Source of the DNA: Roseiarcus sp049509635
Lineage (GTDB): Bacteria; Pseudomonadota; Alphaproteobacteria; Rhizobiales; Beijerinckiaceae
Direction: 5' to 3'
DNA: 62,344 nt
Assembly: GCA_049509635.1 (NCBI GenBank)
Contig: JBEKZS010000003.1
Span: forward strand, 1 to 62,344
This document shows, one piece after another, positions 54,475-62,344 of the stretch. Made by a program: the position numbers and the translations under genes. The notes beneath the pieces were generated by a model. That model did not search any database, was not told the origin of the DNA, and saw only the letters and a program-made list of their open reading frames with translations. Every line of letters begins with the position of its first letter. The stretch's first letter is position 1.

Positions 54475-54698
54475 CGATTCGGGTCGCCGGGAGCATCGCC
54501 GATAAGAGGCCGATCGCCGGCGCGCCGTCAACATCGCCCGCCGCCCGACGCCTCTTGGGTTCGTTACCGCGAGCGGCGGCCGCGCTCGCTGCCGAGCACT
54601 TCATTTTTTTCAAATCGCCTGCGTACGATCCGATGTCCCGGAACCAACCCGCCCGCCCGGCCTTTGACAGCCGGGGACCGCCGCGCGATGAGACCCGC

Positions 54699-55220
54699 AT
54701 GCCGCTGATTCGAAGACTGGCCCTGGCGATCGGCCTGCTGTTCGCGCTCGCCGGTTCGCAGGCGCCGGAATTCGCCCAGCAGTACCGCCAGCGACTGGGC
54801 GGCGCGATCGACGAACTCGACCGCGCCATCGCGCAGTTCGACGCCGAGGCGGCGAGCCAGTCGCTGACCCGGGCGCAGGGCGTGGAGAAGCTGAAAGCCA
54901 ACGCCGACGCGCTCGCCCGGCAGCGCGGCGCCGCGATCGAGGACGACGAGGCGCGCGCCGCCAGGCTGGAGCGCCAGCAGGAGGCGTTCAAGAACGGCGG
55001 CCCGCTGGTCCGCCTCGCCGCCCTGGTCGAGGATTTCGACCCGACGACCGCCGACAACGCCCTGCGCGACTACGAACCCGCCGTGCCGGTGACGACCGAG
55101 GCCTTCATCGTCGCGGGCATCGCGCTGCTGCTCGGCTGGGGGGCGACGCATCTGTGCGCATGGCCGATCCGGCGCCGGCTCGGCAAGCGCGCGGCGGCGC
55201 GGCAGGCGCGGGCGGCGTGA
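54699..55220 (+). CDS. DUF2937 membrane protein
   Basis: The 173-residue product begins MPLIRRLALAIGLLFALAGSQAPEFAQQYRQRLGGAIDEL, the DUF2937 pattern, with an N-terminal hydrophobic helix. A helical periplasmic part (about 25-125) is followed by a second membrane helix (AFIVAGIALLLGWGATHLCAW) and a basic cytoplasmic end. The family is alphaproteobacterial, of unknown function. The upstream frame is open but not family-like. It is divergent from the SulP gene, with about 225 bp between starts, and is separate from the SDR gene 67 bp downstream. Confidence 0.8.
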   Translation: MPLIRRLALAIGLLFALAGSQAPEFAQQYRQRLGGAIDELDRAIAQFDAEAASQSLTRAQGVEKLKANADALARQRGAAIEDDEARAARLERQQEAFKNGGPLVRLAALVEDFDPTTADNALRDYEPAVPVTTEAFIVAGIALLLGWGATHLCAWPIRRRLGKRAAARQARAA

Positions 55221-55287
55221 GCGGCTGGACGCGGCCCCGCGCTTCGACCAACATGGCGTCCTGGAGACCGCGGGGGGACGGACAGAC

Positions 55288-56070
55288 ATGGACATGACCA
55301 TCGCCGGCGCGATCCTGCTGGTCACCGGCTCGACCCAGGGCGTCGGGCGCGCGATCGCGCTGGAGGCGGCGCGGCAGGGGGCGGCGGGCGTGCTTGTCAC
55401 CGGCCGCGACGCCGGGGCCGGCGCCGGGGTGGTCGCGGAGATCGAGGCGCTCGGCGCCGCCGCCGCGCTGCATCCGGCCGATCTCGCCGACCCCGCCGCG
55501 CCCGCCGCGCTGGTCGAGGCGTGCGTCGCGCGATTCGGCCGCATCGACGCGCTCGCCAATGTCGCCGCGCTGACCGACCGCGCCTCGTTCGTCGACGGGA
55601 CGCCCGCCATGTGGGAGCGGCTGTTCGCGGTCAACGCCCGCGCGCCGTATTTCCTCATGCAGGGCGCGATCGCCGACATGCGCCGGCGCGGCGCGCCCGG
55701 GGCGATTGTCAACATCCTGTCGATCAACGCCCATTGCGGCGCGCCGGAGCTGGCGATCTATTCGGCGACCAAGGGCGCGCTGGCGACCCTGACCAAGAAC
55801 GCCGCCAACGCCCATCGCTTCGACCGCATCCGGGTCAACGGGATCTGCCTCGGCTGGGCCGACACGCCGGGCGAGCGGCAGATGCAGGGGGTGACGCTCG
55901 GCAAGGGCGAGGGCTGGCTCGCCGAGGCCGAGGCGCAGCAGCCGTTCGGCCGGCTGATCAAGCCCGACGATGTCGCGCGCCTCGCGCTGTTCCTGCTGAG
56001 CGGCGCCGGCGGCCCGATGACCGGGGCGCTGATCGACCAGGAGCAATGGGTGACGGGCTCGCGGGCGTGA
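55288..56070 (+). CDS. Short-chain dehydrogenase/reductase (sugar or polyol type)
   Basis: The 260-residue classical SDR has the cofactor motif GSTQGVGRAIALEAA (TGxxxGxG type), NVAALTD (NAG-like), catalytic serine in NILSINAHCG and the YSATK Tyr/Lys pair (YSATKGALATLT). DQEQWVTGSRA ends it. Its place before a Gfo/Idh/MocA protein and a sugar isomerase suggests oxidation or reduction of a sugar, polyol or sugar acid; the substrate is not evident. It starts a three-gene plus-strand transcript with 98- and 24-bp gaps. Confidence 0.9.
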   Translation: MDMTIAGAILLVTGSTQGVGRAIALEAARQGAAGVLVTGRDAGAGAGVVAEIEALGAAAALHPADLADPAAPAALVEACVARFGRIDALANVAALTDRASFVDGTPAMWERLFAVNARAPYFLMQGAIADMRRRGAPGAIVNILSINAHCGAPELAIYSATKGALATLTKNAANAHRFDRIRVNGICLGWADTPGERQMQGVTLGKGEGWLAEAEAQQPFGRLIKPDDVARLALFLLSGAGGPMTGALIDQEQWVTGSRA

Positions 56071-56168
56071 GGAAGGCCGGGATCGGCCTTCGCTTGAGTT
56101 CGGCGTCCCCTCGCGCATAATCGCCGCGCCGAAGCCGGGCGCACGCGCGCCGGCATGGGAGGAGTCCG

Positions 56169-57263
56169 ATGCCCGACGCCCTGGGCTTTGCGCCCGACGC
56201 GCCGATCCGCTGCCGGCGCTTTCGCATCGGCTGCGTCGGCGCCGGCTTCATCATGGCCGACGTGCAGCTCGCCGCCTATTCCGGCGCCGGCTTTCCGGTC
56301 GTCGCGATCGCCTCGCGCACGAGAGCCAAAGCGGCCGCGGCCGCCGGCCGCTGGTCGATCCCGATCGTGCATGACGATCCCGCCGACCTGATCGAGGACC
56401 CGGCGGTCGAAATCCTCGACCTCGCCTTCCCGCCGGACCAGCAGCCGGCGCTGATCCGGCTGGCGCTGAAACAGCCGCATATCAAGGCGATCCTGGCGCA
56501 GAAGCCGCTGGCGATGGATTTCGCCATTGCGCGCGCGCTCGCCGCCGAGGCGCAGGCGGCCGGCAAGATCCTCTCGGTCAACCAGAACATGCGCTACGAC
56601 CAGTCGATCCGCGTGCTCAGGCAATTGCTCGACCGCGGCGATCTCGGCGCGCCGGTGCTCGCCACGATCGAGATGCGCGCGATCCCGCACTGGCAGCCGT
56701 TCCTCGAGGCCTATGACCGGCTGACGCTGCTCAATATGGCGATCCACCATCTCGACGCGCTGCGCTATCTGTTCGGCGATCCCGAGACGATCACCACGGT
56801 CGCGCGCGCCGATCCGCGCACGAAATTTCCCCATACCGACGGGATCACGATCAGCACGCTGCGGTTTCCCGGCGGGCTGGTGGCGCTGTCGATGGAGGAC
56901 GTCTGGGCCGGCCCCGCGCGCGAGGGCGGCGGGGCGGATAGTTTCATCAAATGGCGGGTCGAGGGCACGACCGGGCTCGCCACCGGCACGATCGGCTGGC
57001 CGGACTATCCGCGCGGCAGCCCGTCGACGCTGCGCTACGCCGCGCAATCGACCGCCGGCGCCTGGGTCGAGCCGCGCTGGTCGACGCAATGGTTCCCGCA
57101 CGCCTTCGCCGGCGTGATGGAGCAGTTGCAACATGCGCTCGATTCGGGCGAGCCGCCGGCGCTGACCGGCGCCGACAATGTGCGCACGATGGCGCTGGTC
57201 GAGGCGGGCTACCGGTCGATCGCCCGCAACCGGCCGGTCGCGCTCGCCGAATTCGACTTTTGA
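56169..57263 (+). CDS. Gfo/Idh/MocA-family oxidoreductase
   Basis: The 364-residue protein has an N-terminal Rossmann motif (FRIGCVGAGFIMADVQLAAY), AQKPLAMDFAIARAL (EKP loop variant with Q in place of E) and a C-terminal Gfo/Idh/MocA domain with NQNMRYDQSIRVLRQLL and the substrate region LTLLNMAIHHLDALRYLFGD, including the catalytic histidine pair region. It likely oxidises or epimerises a sugar or inositol derivative with NAD(P). The EKP motif's altered E is common enough in the family not to be called a defect. It precedes the isomerase gene by 24 bp. Confidence 0.9.
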   Translation: MPDALGFAPDAPIRCRRFRIGCVGAGFIMADVQLAAYSGAGFPVVAIASRTRAKAAAAAGRWSIPIVHDDPADLIEDPAVEILDLAFPPDQQPALIRLALKQPHIKAILAQKPLAMDFAIARALAAEAQAAGKILSVNQNMRYDQSIRVLRQLLDRGDLGAPVLATIEMRAIPHWQPFLEAYDRLTLLNMAIHHLDALRYLFGDPETITTVARADPRTKFPHTDGITISTLRFPGGLVALSMEDVWAGPAREGGGADSFIKWRVEGTTGLATGTIGWPDYPRGSPSTLRYAAQSTAGAWVEPRWSTQWFPHAFAGVMEQLQHALDSGEPPALTGADNVRTMALVEAGYRSIARNRPVALAEFDF

Positions 57264-57287
57264 CGCTGTTCGCGGGAGGCGACGCCA

Positions 57288-58199
57288 ATGATGCATGTGG
57301 GAATCTTCACCGGCTACTATCCCTACGGCGTCGTGGAGACGGCGCGCCGGATCCGCGCGCAGGGCATGACGACGGTTCAGCTCGACCTCGCCTTCGCCGG
57401 CATGGATCTGTCGACCGAGGCGATCACCAAGGCCAAGTGCCGGGAGATCCGCGACGTGTTCCGCGACCACGACCTGCCGATCTGCTGCGTGTCGGGCTAT
57501 GCCAACATCGTCCACCCCGACCCGGGCGAGCGCCGCAAGCGGCTCGACCATCTGAAAACGATTCTTCGCCACGCGCGCGATCTCGGCAGCCCCTATGTGA
57601 TCTCGGAGACCGGCACGTTCGCACAGGACAGCGACTGGGTCAGCCATCCCAAGAACCGCACCGAGGAAGGTTTCGCGGACTGCGCGAAGGTGATCCGCGA
57701 GCTCGTCCAGGTCGCCTATGACCATGGCGCGACCTTCCTGCTCGAGACCTATGTCAACAATGTCGTCGGCTCGGTCGACGAGACGCTGCGGATGTTCGCT
57801 GAGATCAACCACGGCTCGCTCGGCCTGCTGATGGACCCGACCAACTATTTCGAGGCGCACAACATCGGCGACATGAAGGGCGAGCTCGACCGGGTGTTCA
57901 ACGCGCTCGCGGACAGGATCAGGATCGCCCACGCCAAGGACGTCAAGCTCGCCGGCGCCGACAAGTCGGAGAAGCACGCCGCGCTGTTCGAAGGCGCCTC
58001 GGAGGGCCATACGTTCCGCGGCGTCGGCCAGATCGAACTGCCCGCCGCCGGGCTCGGTTCGCTCGACTACGATCATTACCTGACCCGCCTCGCCGAGCGC
58101 CACCCGAACATCCCGATCATCATCGAGCATCTCGACGAGAGCGACGTGCCGCGCGCCAAAAGCTTCCTCGACGGCAAGCTGCGCGCGCTGGGCCTGTAG
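57288..58199 (+). CDS. Sugar phosphate isomerase/epimerase-type TIM barrel
   Basis: The 303-residue xylose-isomerase-like (AP endonuclease 2 superfamily) barrel shows metal-binding residues in LLETYVNN (E), LLMDPTNYFE (D), IRIAHAKDV (H) and IIIEHLDES (E). VGIFTGYYPYGVVETARRI opens it. Members include hydroxypyruvate isomerase, tagatose 3-epimerase and inosose isomerases/dehydratases. Together with the preceding Gfo/Idh/MocA and SDR genes it forms a sugar or polyol catabolic set. It ends at the convergent palindrome before the mannitol-dehydrogenase gene. Confidence 0.88.
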   Translation: MMHVGIFTGYYPYGVVETARRIRAQGMTTVQLDLAFAGMDLSTEAITKAKCREIRDVFRDHDLPICCVSGYANIVHPDPGERRKRLDHLKTILRHARDLGSPYVISETGTFAQDSDWVSHPKNRTEEGFADCAKVIRELVQVAYDHGATFLLETYVNNVVGSVDETLRMFAEINHGSLGLLMDPTNYFEAHNIGDMKGELDRVFNALADRIRIAHAKDVKLAGADKSEKHAALFEGASEGHTFRGVGQIELPAAGLGSLDYDHYLTRLAERHPNIPIIIEHLDESDVPRAKSFLDGKLRALGL

Positions 58200-58213
58200 C
58201 GCGGGCGCTCTCC

Positions 58214-58235
58214 CCTCCCCGCCCTTGCGGGGAGG
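58214..58235. terminator. Bidirectional palindrome between convergent operons
   Basis: A 9-bp perfect stem CCTCCCCGC/GCGGGGAGG with a CCTT loop lies between two convergent 3' ends (58199 and 58251), flanked by further G-runs. It is of the short GC palindrome type repeated widely in Rhizobiales genomes, and probably serves as a two-way terminator or transcript-end stem. Confidence 0.6.
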
Positions 58236-58250
58236 AGCCGGGGGTGGGGC

Positions 58251-59738
58251 TCACAGCCCCGCGAGATACCCGACCGGATCGACCGACAGCAGCCCGGCGC
58301 AATGGCGGGCGATCGCGGCGACGACCGCCGGCGCCCCCGCGAGGTCGGCGCCGAAAATCGCCTCGATCGCCAGCGCCCGGCGCGCGAGCGCGTTCATGTC
58401 GCCCGCCGAAGTCTCTGCGATCTCCAGCAAGGTCGCCGCGAACGGATCGGACGGCGTCCAGCGGGCGCCGTGGCGCGGCGCCGCGGCCGCGCCATAGGCG
58501 ATGAAGCCGGCGGTGGCGCAGGCGAGCCGCTCGAATGGCGCGCCGGCGGCGAGCCGCTCGCGCAGCGGGTTCAGCAGCCGCTGGACGATCTTCTGCGAGC
58601 CGTCGGTGGCGATCTGGTGGTTGCGGTGGCGGATGCTGGAATTGCGCAGCCGGCGCAAGGAAAGGTCGATGTACGGCCCCGCTTCCATGCCGGGCGCCGC
58701 GGGCAGGGTCGGCGCGGTCTCCTCCTCCAGCATGGCCCGGACGAACCGCTCCAGCACGGGATGGCGGACGTCCTCGAAGGTGAAGTCGAGCCCGGCGAGC
58801 GCGCCGAGCGTGCACAGCGCCGTCTGGGCGCCGTTCAGCACCCGCATCTTGATCCGCTCATAGGGCGTGACGTCGCCGACCAATTGCGCGCCCGCCGCGT
58901 CCCAGGCCGGCCGGCCGGCGACGAAATCGTCCTCGATCGCCCATTGCCGGAACGGCTCGCCGACGACGCAGGCGCGGTCGTCGACGCCGAGCCGCGCGGC
59001 GATCGCCTCGATGTCGGCCTCGGTGGTCGCCGGCGCGATCCGGTCGACCATCGACGAGGGAAAGCTGACGCTGGTCGCGATCCAGCGTGACAGCGCCGGC
59101 GGCCGCGCTTGCGCGAGCGCGCGCACGACGCCGCGCAGAACCGCGCCATTGGCGGGAATGTTGTCGCAGCTCAGCAGGGTCACGCCGGCGGCGCCGGCGC
59201 GCCAGCGCCGCTCGAGCGCGGCGAGCAGGACGCCCGGCGCCGAACGCGGCGTTTCGGGATGGGCGCGATCGTGGACGATGTCGGGATGGGCCTCGTCGAG
59301 CGCGCCGGTCGCCGGGACGTGGCAATAGCCCTTCTCGGTGATCGTCAGCGTGACGACCTTGATGCGCGGGTCGGCGAGCGCGGCGATCGCGGCCGAGGAC
59401 TCGTCCTCGGCGTCGATGATCTCGCGCAGGCAGCCGATGATCCTGACATCGTCGATTCCCTCGCCGTCGCGCAGCCGCCGCGCATAGAGGCCGTCCTGGT
59501 CGCCGAGCGTCCCGGCGAGGCGCGGGGCGCGCAGGTTGACGCCGACGACCGCCCAGTCGCCGCCGCGCGCCTCGAGCGCATCGTCGGTGAATTCGCCCTG
59601 GTGGCAGCGGTGAAACGCGCCGACGCCGAGATGGGCGAGGCCGACGCCGATTCCGCGGCGATCGTAGCCGGGGCGGCGCACGGCCGGGTTGACCCGGTCG
59701 AGCGTCGCCGCGCACAGCCTGGGTCCGGGCGGGCTCAT
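58251..59738 (-). CDS. Mannitol dehydrogenase-family polyol/uronate dehydrogenase
   Basis: From the ATG at 59736-59738 the product has 495 residues. It shows the long-chain mannitol dehydrogenase layout: Rossmann segment GIGVGLAHLGVGAFHRCHQGEF, LSCDNIPANGAVLR, SFPSSMVDRIAPAT, catalytic KMRVLNGAQTALCTLGAL (lysine, with N and H of the family nearby in the ...SIRHRNHQIATDGSQKI stretch). Members act on mannitol, arabinitol, fructuronate or tagaturonate. The start overlaps the stop of the upstream permease as TGATG, so it is part of the transporter operon and likely acts on the imported substrate. Confidence 0.9.
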   Translation of the reverse strand: MSPPGPRLCAATLDRVNPAVRRPGYDRRGIGVGLAHLGVGAFHRCHQGEFTDDALEARGGDWAVVGVNLRAPRLAGTLGDQDGLYARRLRDGEGIDDVRIIGCLREIIDAEDESSAAIAALADPRIKVVTLTITEKGYCHVPATGALDEAHPDIVHDRAHPETPRSAPGVLLAALERRWRAGAAGVTLLSCDNIPANGAVLRGVVRALAQARPPALSRWIATSVSFPSSMVDRIAPATTEADIEAIAARLGVDDRACVVGEPFRQWAIEDDFVAGRPAWDAAGAQLVGDVTPYERIKMRVLNGAQTALCTLGALAGLDFTFEDVRHPVLERFVRAMLEEETAPTLPAAPGMEAGPYIDLSLRRLRNSSIRHRNHQIATDGSQKIVQRLLNPLRERLAAGAPFERLACATAGFIAYGAAAAPRHGARWTPSDPFAATLLEIAETSAGDMNALARRALAIEAIFGADLAGAPAVVAAIARHCAGLLSVDPVGYLAGL

Positions 59739-60733
59739 CAATCGGTCAGCCGGGCATAGGCGGCGGCGAGCAGCAGGATGATCGCGCCATAGAGGATCTG
59801 CTTGATCGGCTCGGGCGCGTCGAGCAGCGTCAATATGCTGGTCAGCACGGTCAGGATCAGCGCGCCGACGATGCTGCCGGCATAGCCGCCGCGGCCGCCG
59901 AAAATCGAGGTGCCGCCGATGATGACCGCCGCGACCGAAGGCAGCAGATAGACGTCGGCGAGGCTGAGGTCGGCGGCGTTGGTGCCGCCGACCAGCACGA
60001 GGCCGGCGATCGCGGCCAACAGGCCGCACAGGACATAGTCGACCAGCAGGACCTGCCAGACGCGCACGCCGGCGAGCTTGCAGGCCTCGCGGTTGTCGCC
60101 GACCGCATAGAGCAGCCGCCCGAACCCCGAGCGCGCGAGGCCGAAGATCAGCAGGAAGGCGATCGGCGCCCACAGGAACAGGTCGAGCGGCACGACGCCC
60201 AGCAGCTTGCCGGCGCCGAGCGACTGGATGAAGTCGGGCACGCGCGGCTCGCTCGCCAGCATCTGCTGGCTGTAGACGGTCAGCACGCCGCCGGTCATCA
60301 GGCCGGTGCCGAGCGTCATCACCAGCGGCTGGACGCCGAGCACCGCGATGCCGACGCCGTTGACCAGGCCGACGACGACCCCGACCAGCAGGCCGAGCGC
60401 GACCGCGGCGGCGCTGCCGAGCGAGGCGCTGGTGGCGAGAATATAGGCGGCGCCGGTGGCGATCGCCGCGACCGACAGATCGATGCCGCCGGTCAGCATG
60501 ACCAGCGTCTGTCCCGCGGCCAGAATGCCGAGCGGCGCGGCGAACAGCAGCGCGTTGGAAATCCAGGTCGCATTGACCGTGCCGGGCCGCGCGACCTCGA
60601 TGCCGGCGACGAAGGCGGCGAGCAGCAGGATCAGCACGATGATCGTGCGCCGGCGCAGCAGGTCGAGCAGGCCGCCCGCCGAAAGCAGCCGGGACGGGCC
60701 GTGCGCCCCGACGGGATTGGCGGGCGCGCTCAT
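59738..60733 (-). CDS. ABC sugar permease (RbsC type), second of two
   Basis: The 331-residue permease has about 8-10 helices, the family motif GGIDLSVAAIATGAAYILATS, and the conserved loop YAVGDNREACKLAGVRVW plus GGTSIFGGRGGYAGS (EAA-like coupling region). It matches the carbohydrate uptake transporter 2 permeases. Its start overlaps the first permease by 4 bp and its stop overlaps the dehydrogenase start. Two different permeases per ATPase is the arrangement of the YtfT-YjfF galactofuranose importer. Confidence 0.92.
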   Translation of the reverse strand: MSAPANPVGAHGPSRLLSAGGLLDLLRRRTIIVLILLLAAFVAGIEVARPGTVNATWISNALLFAAPLGILAAGQTLVMLTGGIDLSVAAIATGAAYILATSASLGSAAAVALGLLVGVVVGLVNGVGIAVLGVQPLVMTLGTGLMTGGVLTVYSQQMLASEPRVPDFIQSLGAGKLLGVVPLDLFLWAPIAFLLIFGLARSGFGRLLYAVGDNREACKLAGVRVWQVLLVDYVLCGLLAAIAGLVLVGGTNAADLSLADVYLLPSVAAVIIGGTSIFGGRGGYAGSIVGALILTVLTSILTLLDAPEPIKQILYGAIILLLAAAYARLTD

Positions 60734-61725
60734 CGGCGGCTTCGCAGCACGGAGACGAACCCGCCGATCATCACCACCAGCACGATCAGCGTGCCCTGGA
60801 TCACCTGGCCGTAATTGGGGTCGATGTCGAGGAAGATCAGGTCGGTCGGAATCAGCGTCAGCAGCAGCGCCGCGATGACCGGGCCGACCATGCCGCCGCG
60901 CCCGCCGGTGAGCCGCACGCCGCCGATCACGATCGCCGCCACGCTGCTCAGCGTGTAATAGGTCCCCGCGAGCGGCGCGCCGATGCCGGTGGTCATCGTC
61001 AGCGCGAGGCCGCCGAGCGCGCTGAAGACGCCGCCGACGACATAGGCGAGAATGCGCGTGCCGGCGATGCCGACGCCGCTGCGAAAGGCGGCGATCCGGT
61101 CGCTGCCGACCGCGTAGATCAGCAGGCCGAGCCGGCTCCGGCTGACCGGCAGCCAGATGACCGCCACCGAGACGACCAGCAGGATCAGCGCGTTGGGAAT
61201 CCAGGGCGAGACCAGCGTGCCGGCGGCGAGGTCGAGGAATCCCTCCGGGGCGCCGCCGCCGGGCTTTTCGAGGATCAGCAGCGCGACGCCGCCCCAGATG
61301 AAGCCGGTGGTCAGCGTCACCACGACGTCGGGAATCCGCGAGACGACGACGATGATCCCGTTCGCGGCGCCCTGCAGCGCGCCGGCGACCAGGATCAGCG
61401 CCGCCAGCCCGAGCGCTTGCCCGAAGGTCGCATGCTGCATCGTGCTCGCCGCCAGCACATTGGCGACCGCCATCAGCGATCCCACCGACAGGTCGATGCC
61501 GCCCGACAGCACGACCACCGCCTGCGCGGCGGCGGCCATCGCCAGCGGCAGGGCGCCGAGGGCGAGCGACTGTACGTCGAAGGCGCCGAAGTTGGGATGG
61601 ATCAGCGCGGTGAAGCCGAGGGCGAGGACGAGCAGCGCCGGCATGCCGAGCAGCGCGAGATGGCGTCCGACGAACCGGCGCAGCGGCGAGGGCCGGCCCG
61701 GCAGGGAAAGCGCCGCGGCGCTCAC
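60730..61725 (-). CDS. ABC sugar permease (RbsC type), first of two
   Basis: The 331-residue permease has about 8-10 helices and GGIDLSVGSLMAVANVLAAST and YAVGSDRIAAFRSGVGIAGTR, GGVRLTGGRGGMVG in the coupling loop. It is clearly related to, but different from, the second permease. Its start overlaps the ATPase stop by 4 bp and its stop overlaps the next permease by 4 bp. Together they would form a heterodimeric membrane channel for a sugar or polyol. Confidence 0.92.
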   Translation of the reverse strand: MSAAALSLPGRPSPLRRFVGRHLALLGMPALLVLALGFTALIHPNFGAFDVQSLALGALPLAMAAAAQAVVVLSGGIDLSVGSLMAVANVLAASTMQHATFGQALGLAALILVAGALQGAANGIIVVVSRIPDVVVTLTTGFIWGGVALLILEKPGGGAPEGFLDLAAGTLVSPWIPNALILLVVSVAVIWLPVSRSRLGLLIYAVGSDRIAAFRSGVGIAGTRILAYVVGGVFSALGGLALTMTTGIGAPLAGTYYTLSSVAAIVIGGVRLTGGRGGMVGPVIAALLLTLIPTDLIFLDIDPNYGQVIQGTLIVLVVMIGGFVSVLRSRR

Positions 61726-62344
61726 GCGGCCGCCCCGGCGCGTGCGACGAGCCCGTGCGCGGCGCGCAGCAAAGTCGCCTCGTCGGCCTCGCCGGCCGGC
61801 AGTTCGGCGACGACCCGGCCGCCGAACAGCACGACCGCGCGGTCGCAGGCGAGCGGGATTTCGGCGAGTTCCGAGGTGAACAGCAGGACCGCCGCGCCCG
61901 CCGCGGCGAGTTCGCGCACCAGCGCATAGATCTGGCGCTTGGTGCCGACGTCGATCCCGCGCGTCGGGTCGAAACAGAGCAGCGTGCGGAATCCGGTCGC
62001 GAGCCAGCGCGCGATGACGACCTTCTGCTGGTTGCCGCCGCTGAGCCGGCGCAGCTCCGACTCGGCGCGGGTGTCGATCTGCAAGCGGCGCACCGCCGCT
62101 TCGACCCGCGCGCGCTCCGCCTTCATCGCCACCGGGCCCCAGGCGCCGAAGCGGCGGAACGTCGGCAGCGCGACGTTCTCGCGGATCGAGCGCTGCTGCA
62201 GCAGCGCCTGCAGCCGGTTGGCCGGCACCAGGACGAGGCCGGCGGCGATCGCATCGGCGGGATGGCGCAGCCGCAGCGTCTTGCCCTGGGCGAGCACCGC
62301 GCCGGCGTCGTGTCGGCGCACGCCGGCGACGCAGTCGAACAATT
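61722..62344 (-). CDS. ABC sugar-import ATPase, C-terminal part (cut by window edge)
   Basis: The frame is open to the right window edge, so the start and most of the first ATPase domain are missing. What remains is the second RbsA-type domain: VPANRLQALLQQRSIRENVALP, signature LSGGNQQKVVIARWLATG, and Walker B LLCFDPTRGIDVGTKRQIY (D, with TRGID matching the family). LLFTSELAEIPLACDRAVVL is typical. It powers import through the two permeases. The periplasmic binding protein must lie beyond 62344. Confidence 0.92.
   Translation of the reverse strand, partial: LFDCVAGVRRHDAGAVLAQGKTLRLRHPADAIAAGLVLVPANRLQALLQQRSIRENVALPTFRRFGAWGPVAMKAERARVEAAVRRLQIDTRAESELRRLSGGNQQKVVIARWLATGFRTLLCFDPTRGIDVGTKRQIYALVRELAAAGAAVLLFTSELAEIPLACDRAVVLFGGRVVAELPAGEADEATLLRAAHGLVARAGAAA

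Noticed and set aside
54569..54610. Intrinsic terminator with TTTTTTT run upstream of the DUF2937 gene
   Set aside because: The T-run begins 14 nt after the 7-bp stem, and no upstream plus-strand gene needs termination.
55758..58130. A 790-codon minus-strand open frame over the SDR, Gfo/Idh/MocA and isomerase genes
   Set aside because: It is antisense to three clear genes and shows the same GC-driven composition with no recognisable domain.

Overview
The window is GC-rich alphaproteobacterial chromosome, most likely from a member of the Hyphomicrobiales (Beijerinckiaceae or Methylocystaceae-like); this is inferred from gene families and not from any database search. Supporting signs are the squalene/hopanoid block hpnABCDE plus hpnH, an atpHAGDC operon, a PodJ-like polarity protein, TIGR02300-aroA-cmk synteny, rplY/pth/ychF/MaoC synteny, a cytoplasmic (MoaB/Mog) molybdopterin gene and an RbsC-type sugar importer. 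Most of the window is ordinary core metabolism. There is no rRNA, CRISPR array, prophage or recognisable insertion sequence. Two tRNAs are present: Ala-GGC and Val-GAC.

Layout. 1-6.2 kb: start of mdh, then alkB and gpmA, then pth and rplY (all minus), then ychF and two MaoC-fold hydratases (plus). 6.5-15.8 kb: a hybrid histidine kinase, a CpdB-like phosphoesterase and a very large PodJ-like polarity protein. 15.9-18.7 kb: cmk, aroA, a TIGR02300 protein and tRNA-Ala. 19-26.6 kb: a sirtuin, an iron-type alcohol dehydrogenase, tRNA-Val, asd, a membrane GGDEF-EAL protein, a cysteine-rich secreted protein and a PLP threonine dehydratase. 26.7-31.6 kb: F1 ATP synthase operon. 31.8-36.2 kb: three small exported proteins (one a HiPIP) and preTA for reductive pyrimidine catabolism. 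36.5-42.8 kb: hpnABCDE, translationally coupled, facing hpnH. 43-50.3 kb: HdeA-like and DUF4189 exported proteins, a P450-thpR-outer-membrane-protein group, lptE and leuS. 50.5-54.5 kb: a ParB-like protein, a repeat-bearing intergenic region, mog and a SulP transporter. 54.7-62.3 kb: a DUF2937 protein and a sugar or polyol catabolic locus (SDR, Gfo/Idh/MocA, TIM-barrel isomerase, mannitol-dehydrogenase family enzyme, two permeases and an ATPase).

The most notable non-coding signals are: (i) three tandem copies of a 154-155 bp element at 51285-51748, carrying an AT-rich dyad, a 26-nt invariant core and GC-rich hairpins; (ii) a near-consensus RutR-type palindrome 38 bp upstream of preT; (iii) a shared TTAA-N7-TTn motif, similar to CtrA boxes, in front of the hybrid kinase, the PodJ-like gene and the GGDEF-EAL gene; and (iv) a rho-independent terminator and an intercistronic hairpin in rplY-pth. 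I found no clear multi-gene defence or otherwise new enzyme system; the tandem-repeat element is the best candidate for something undescribed.

Several genes probably use non-ATG starts that simple ORF calls would miss or lengthen: aroA and the TIGR02300 gene (GTG), and atpH, thpR and mog (TTG).
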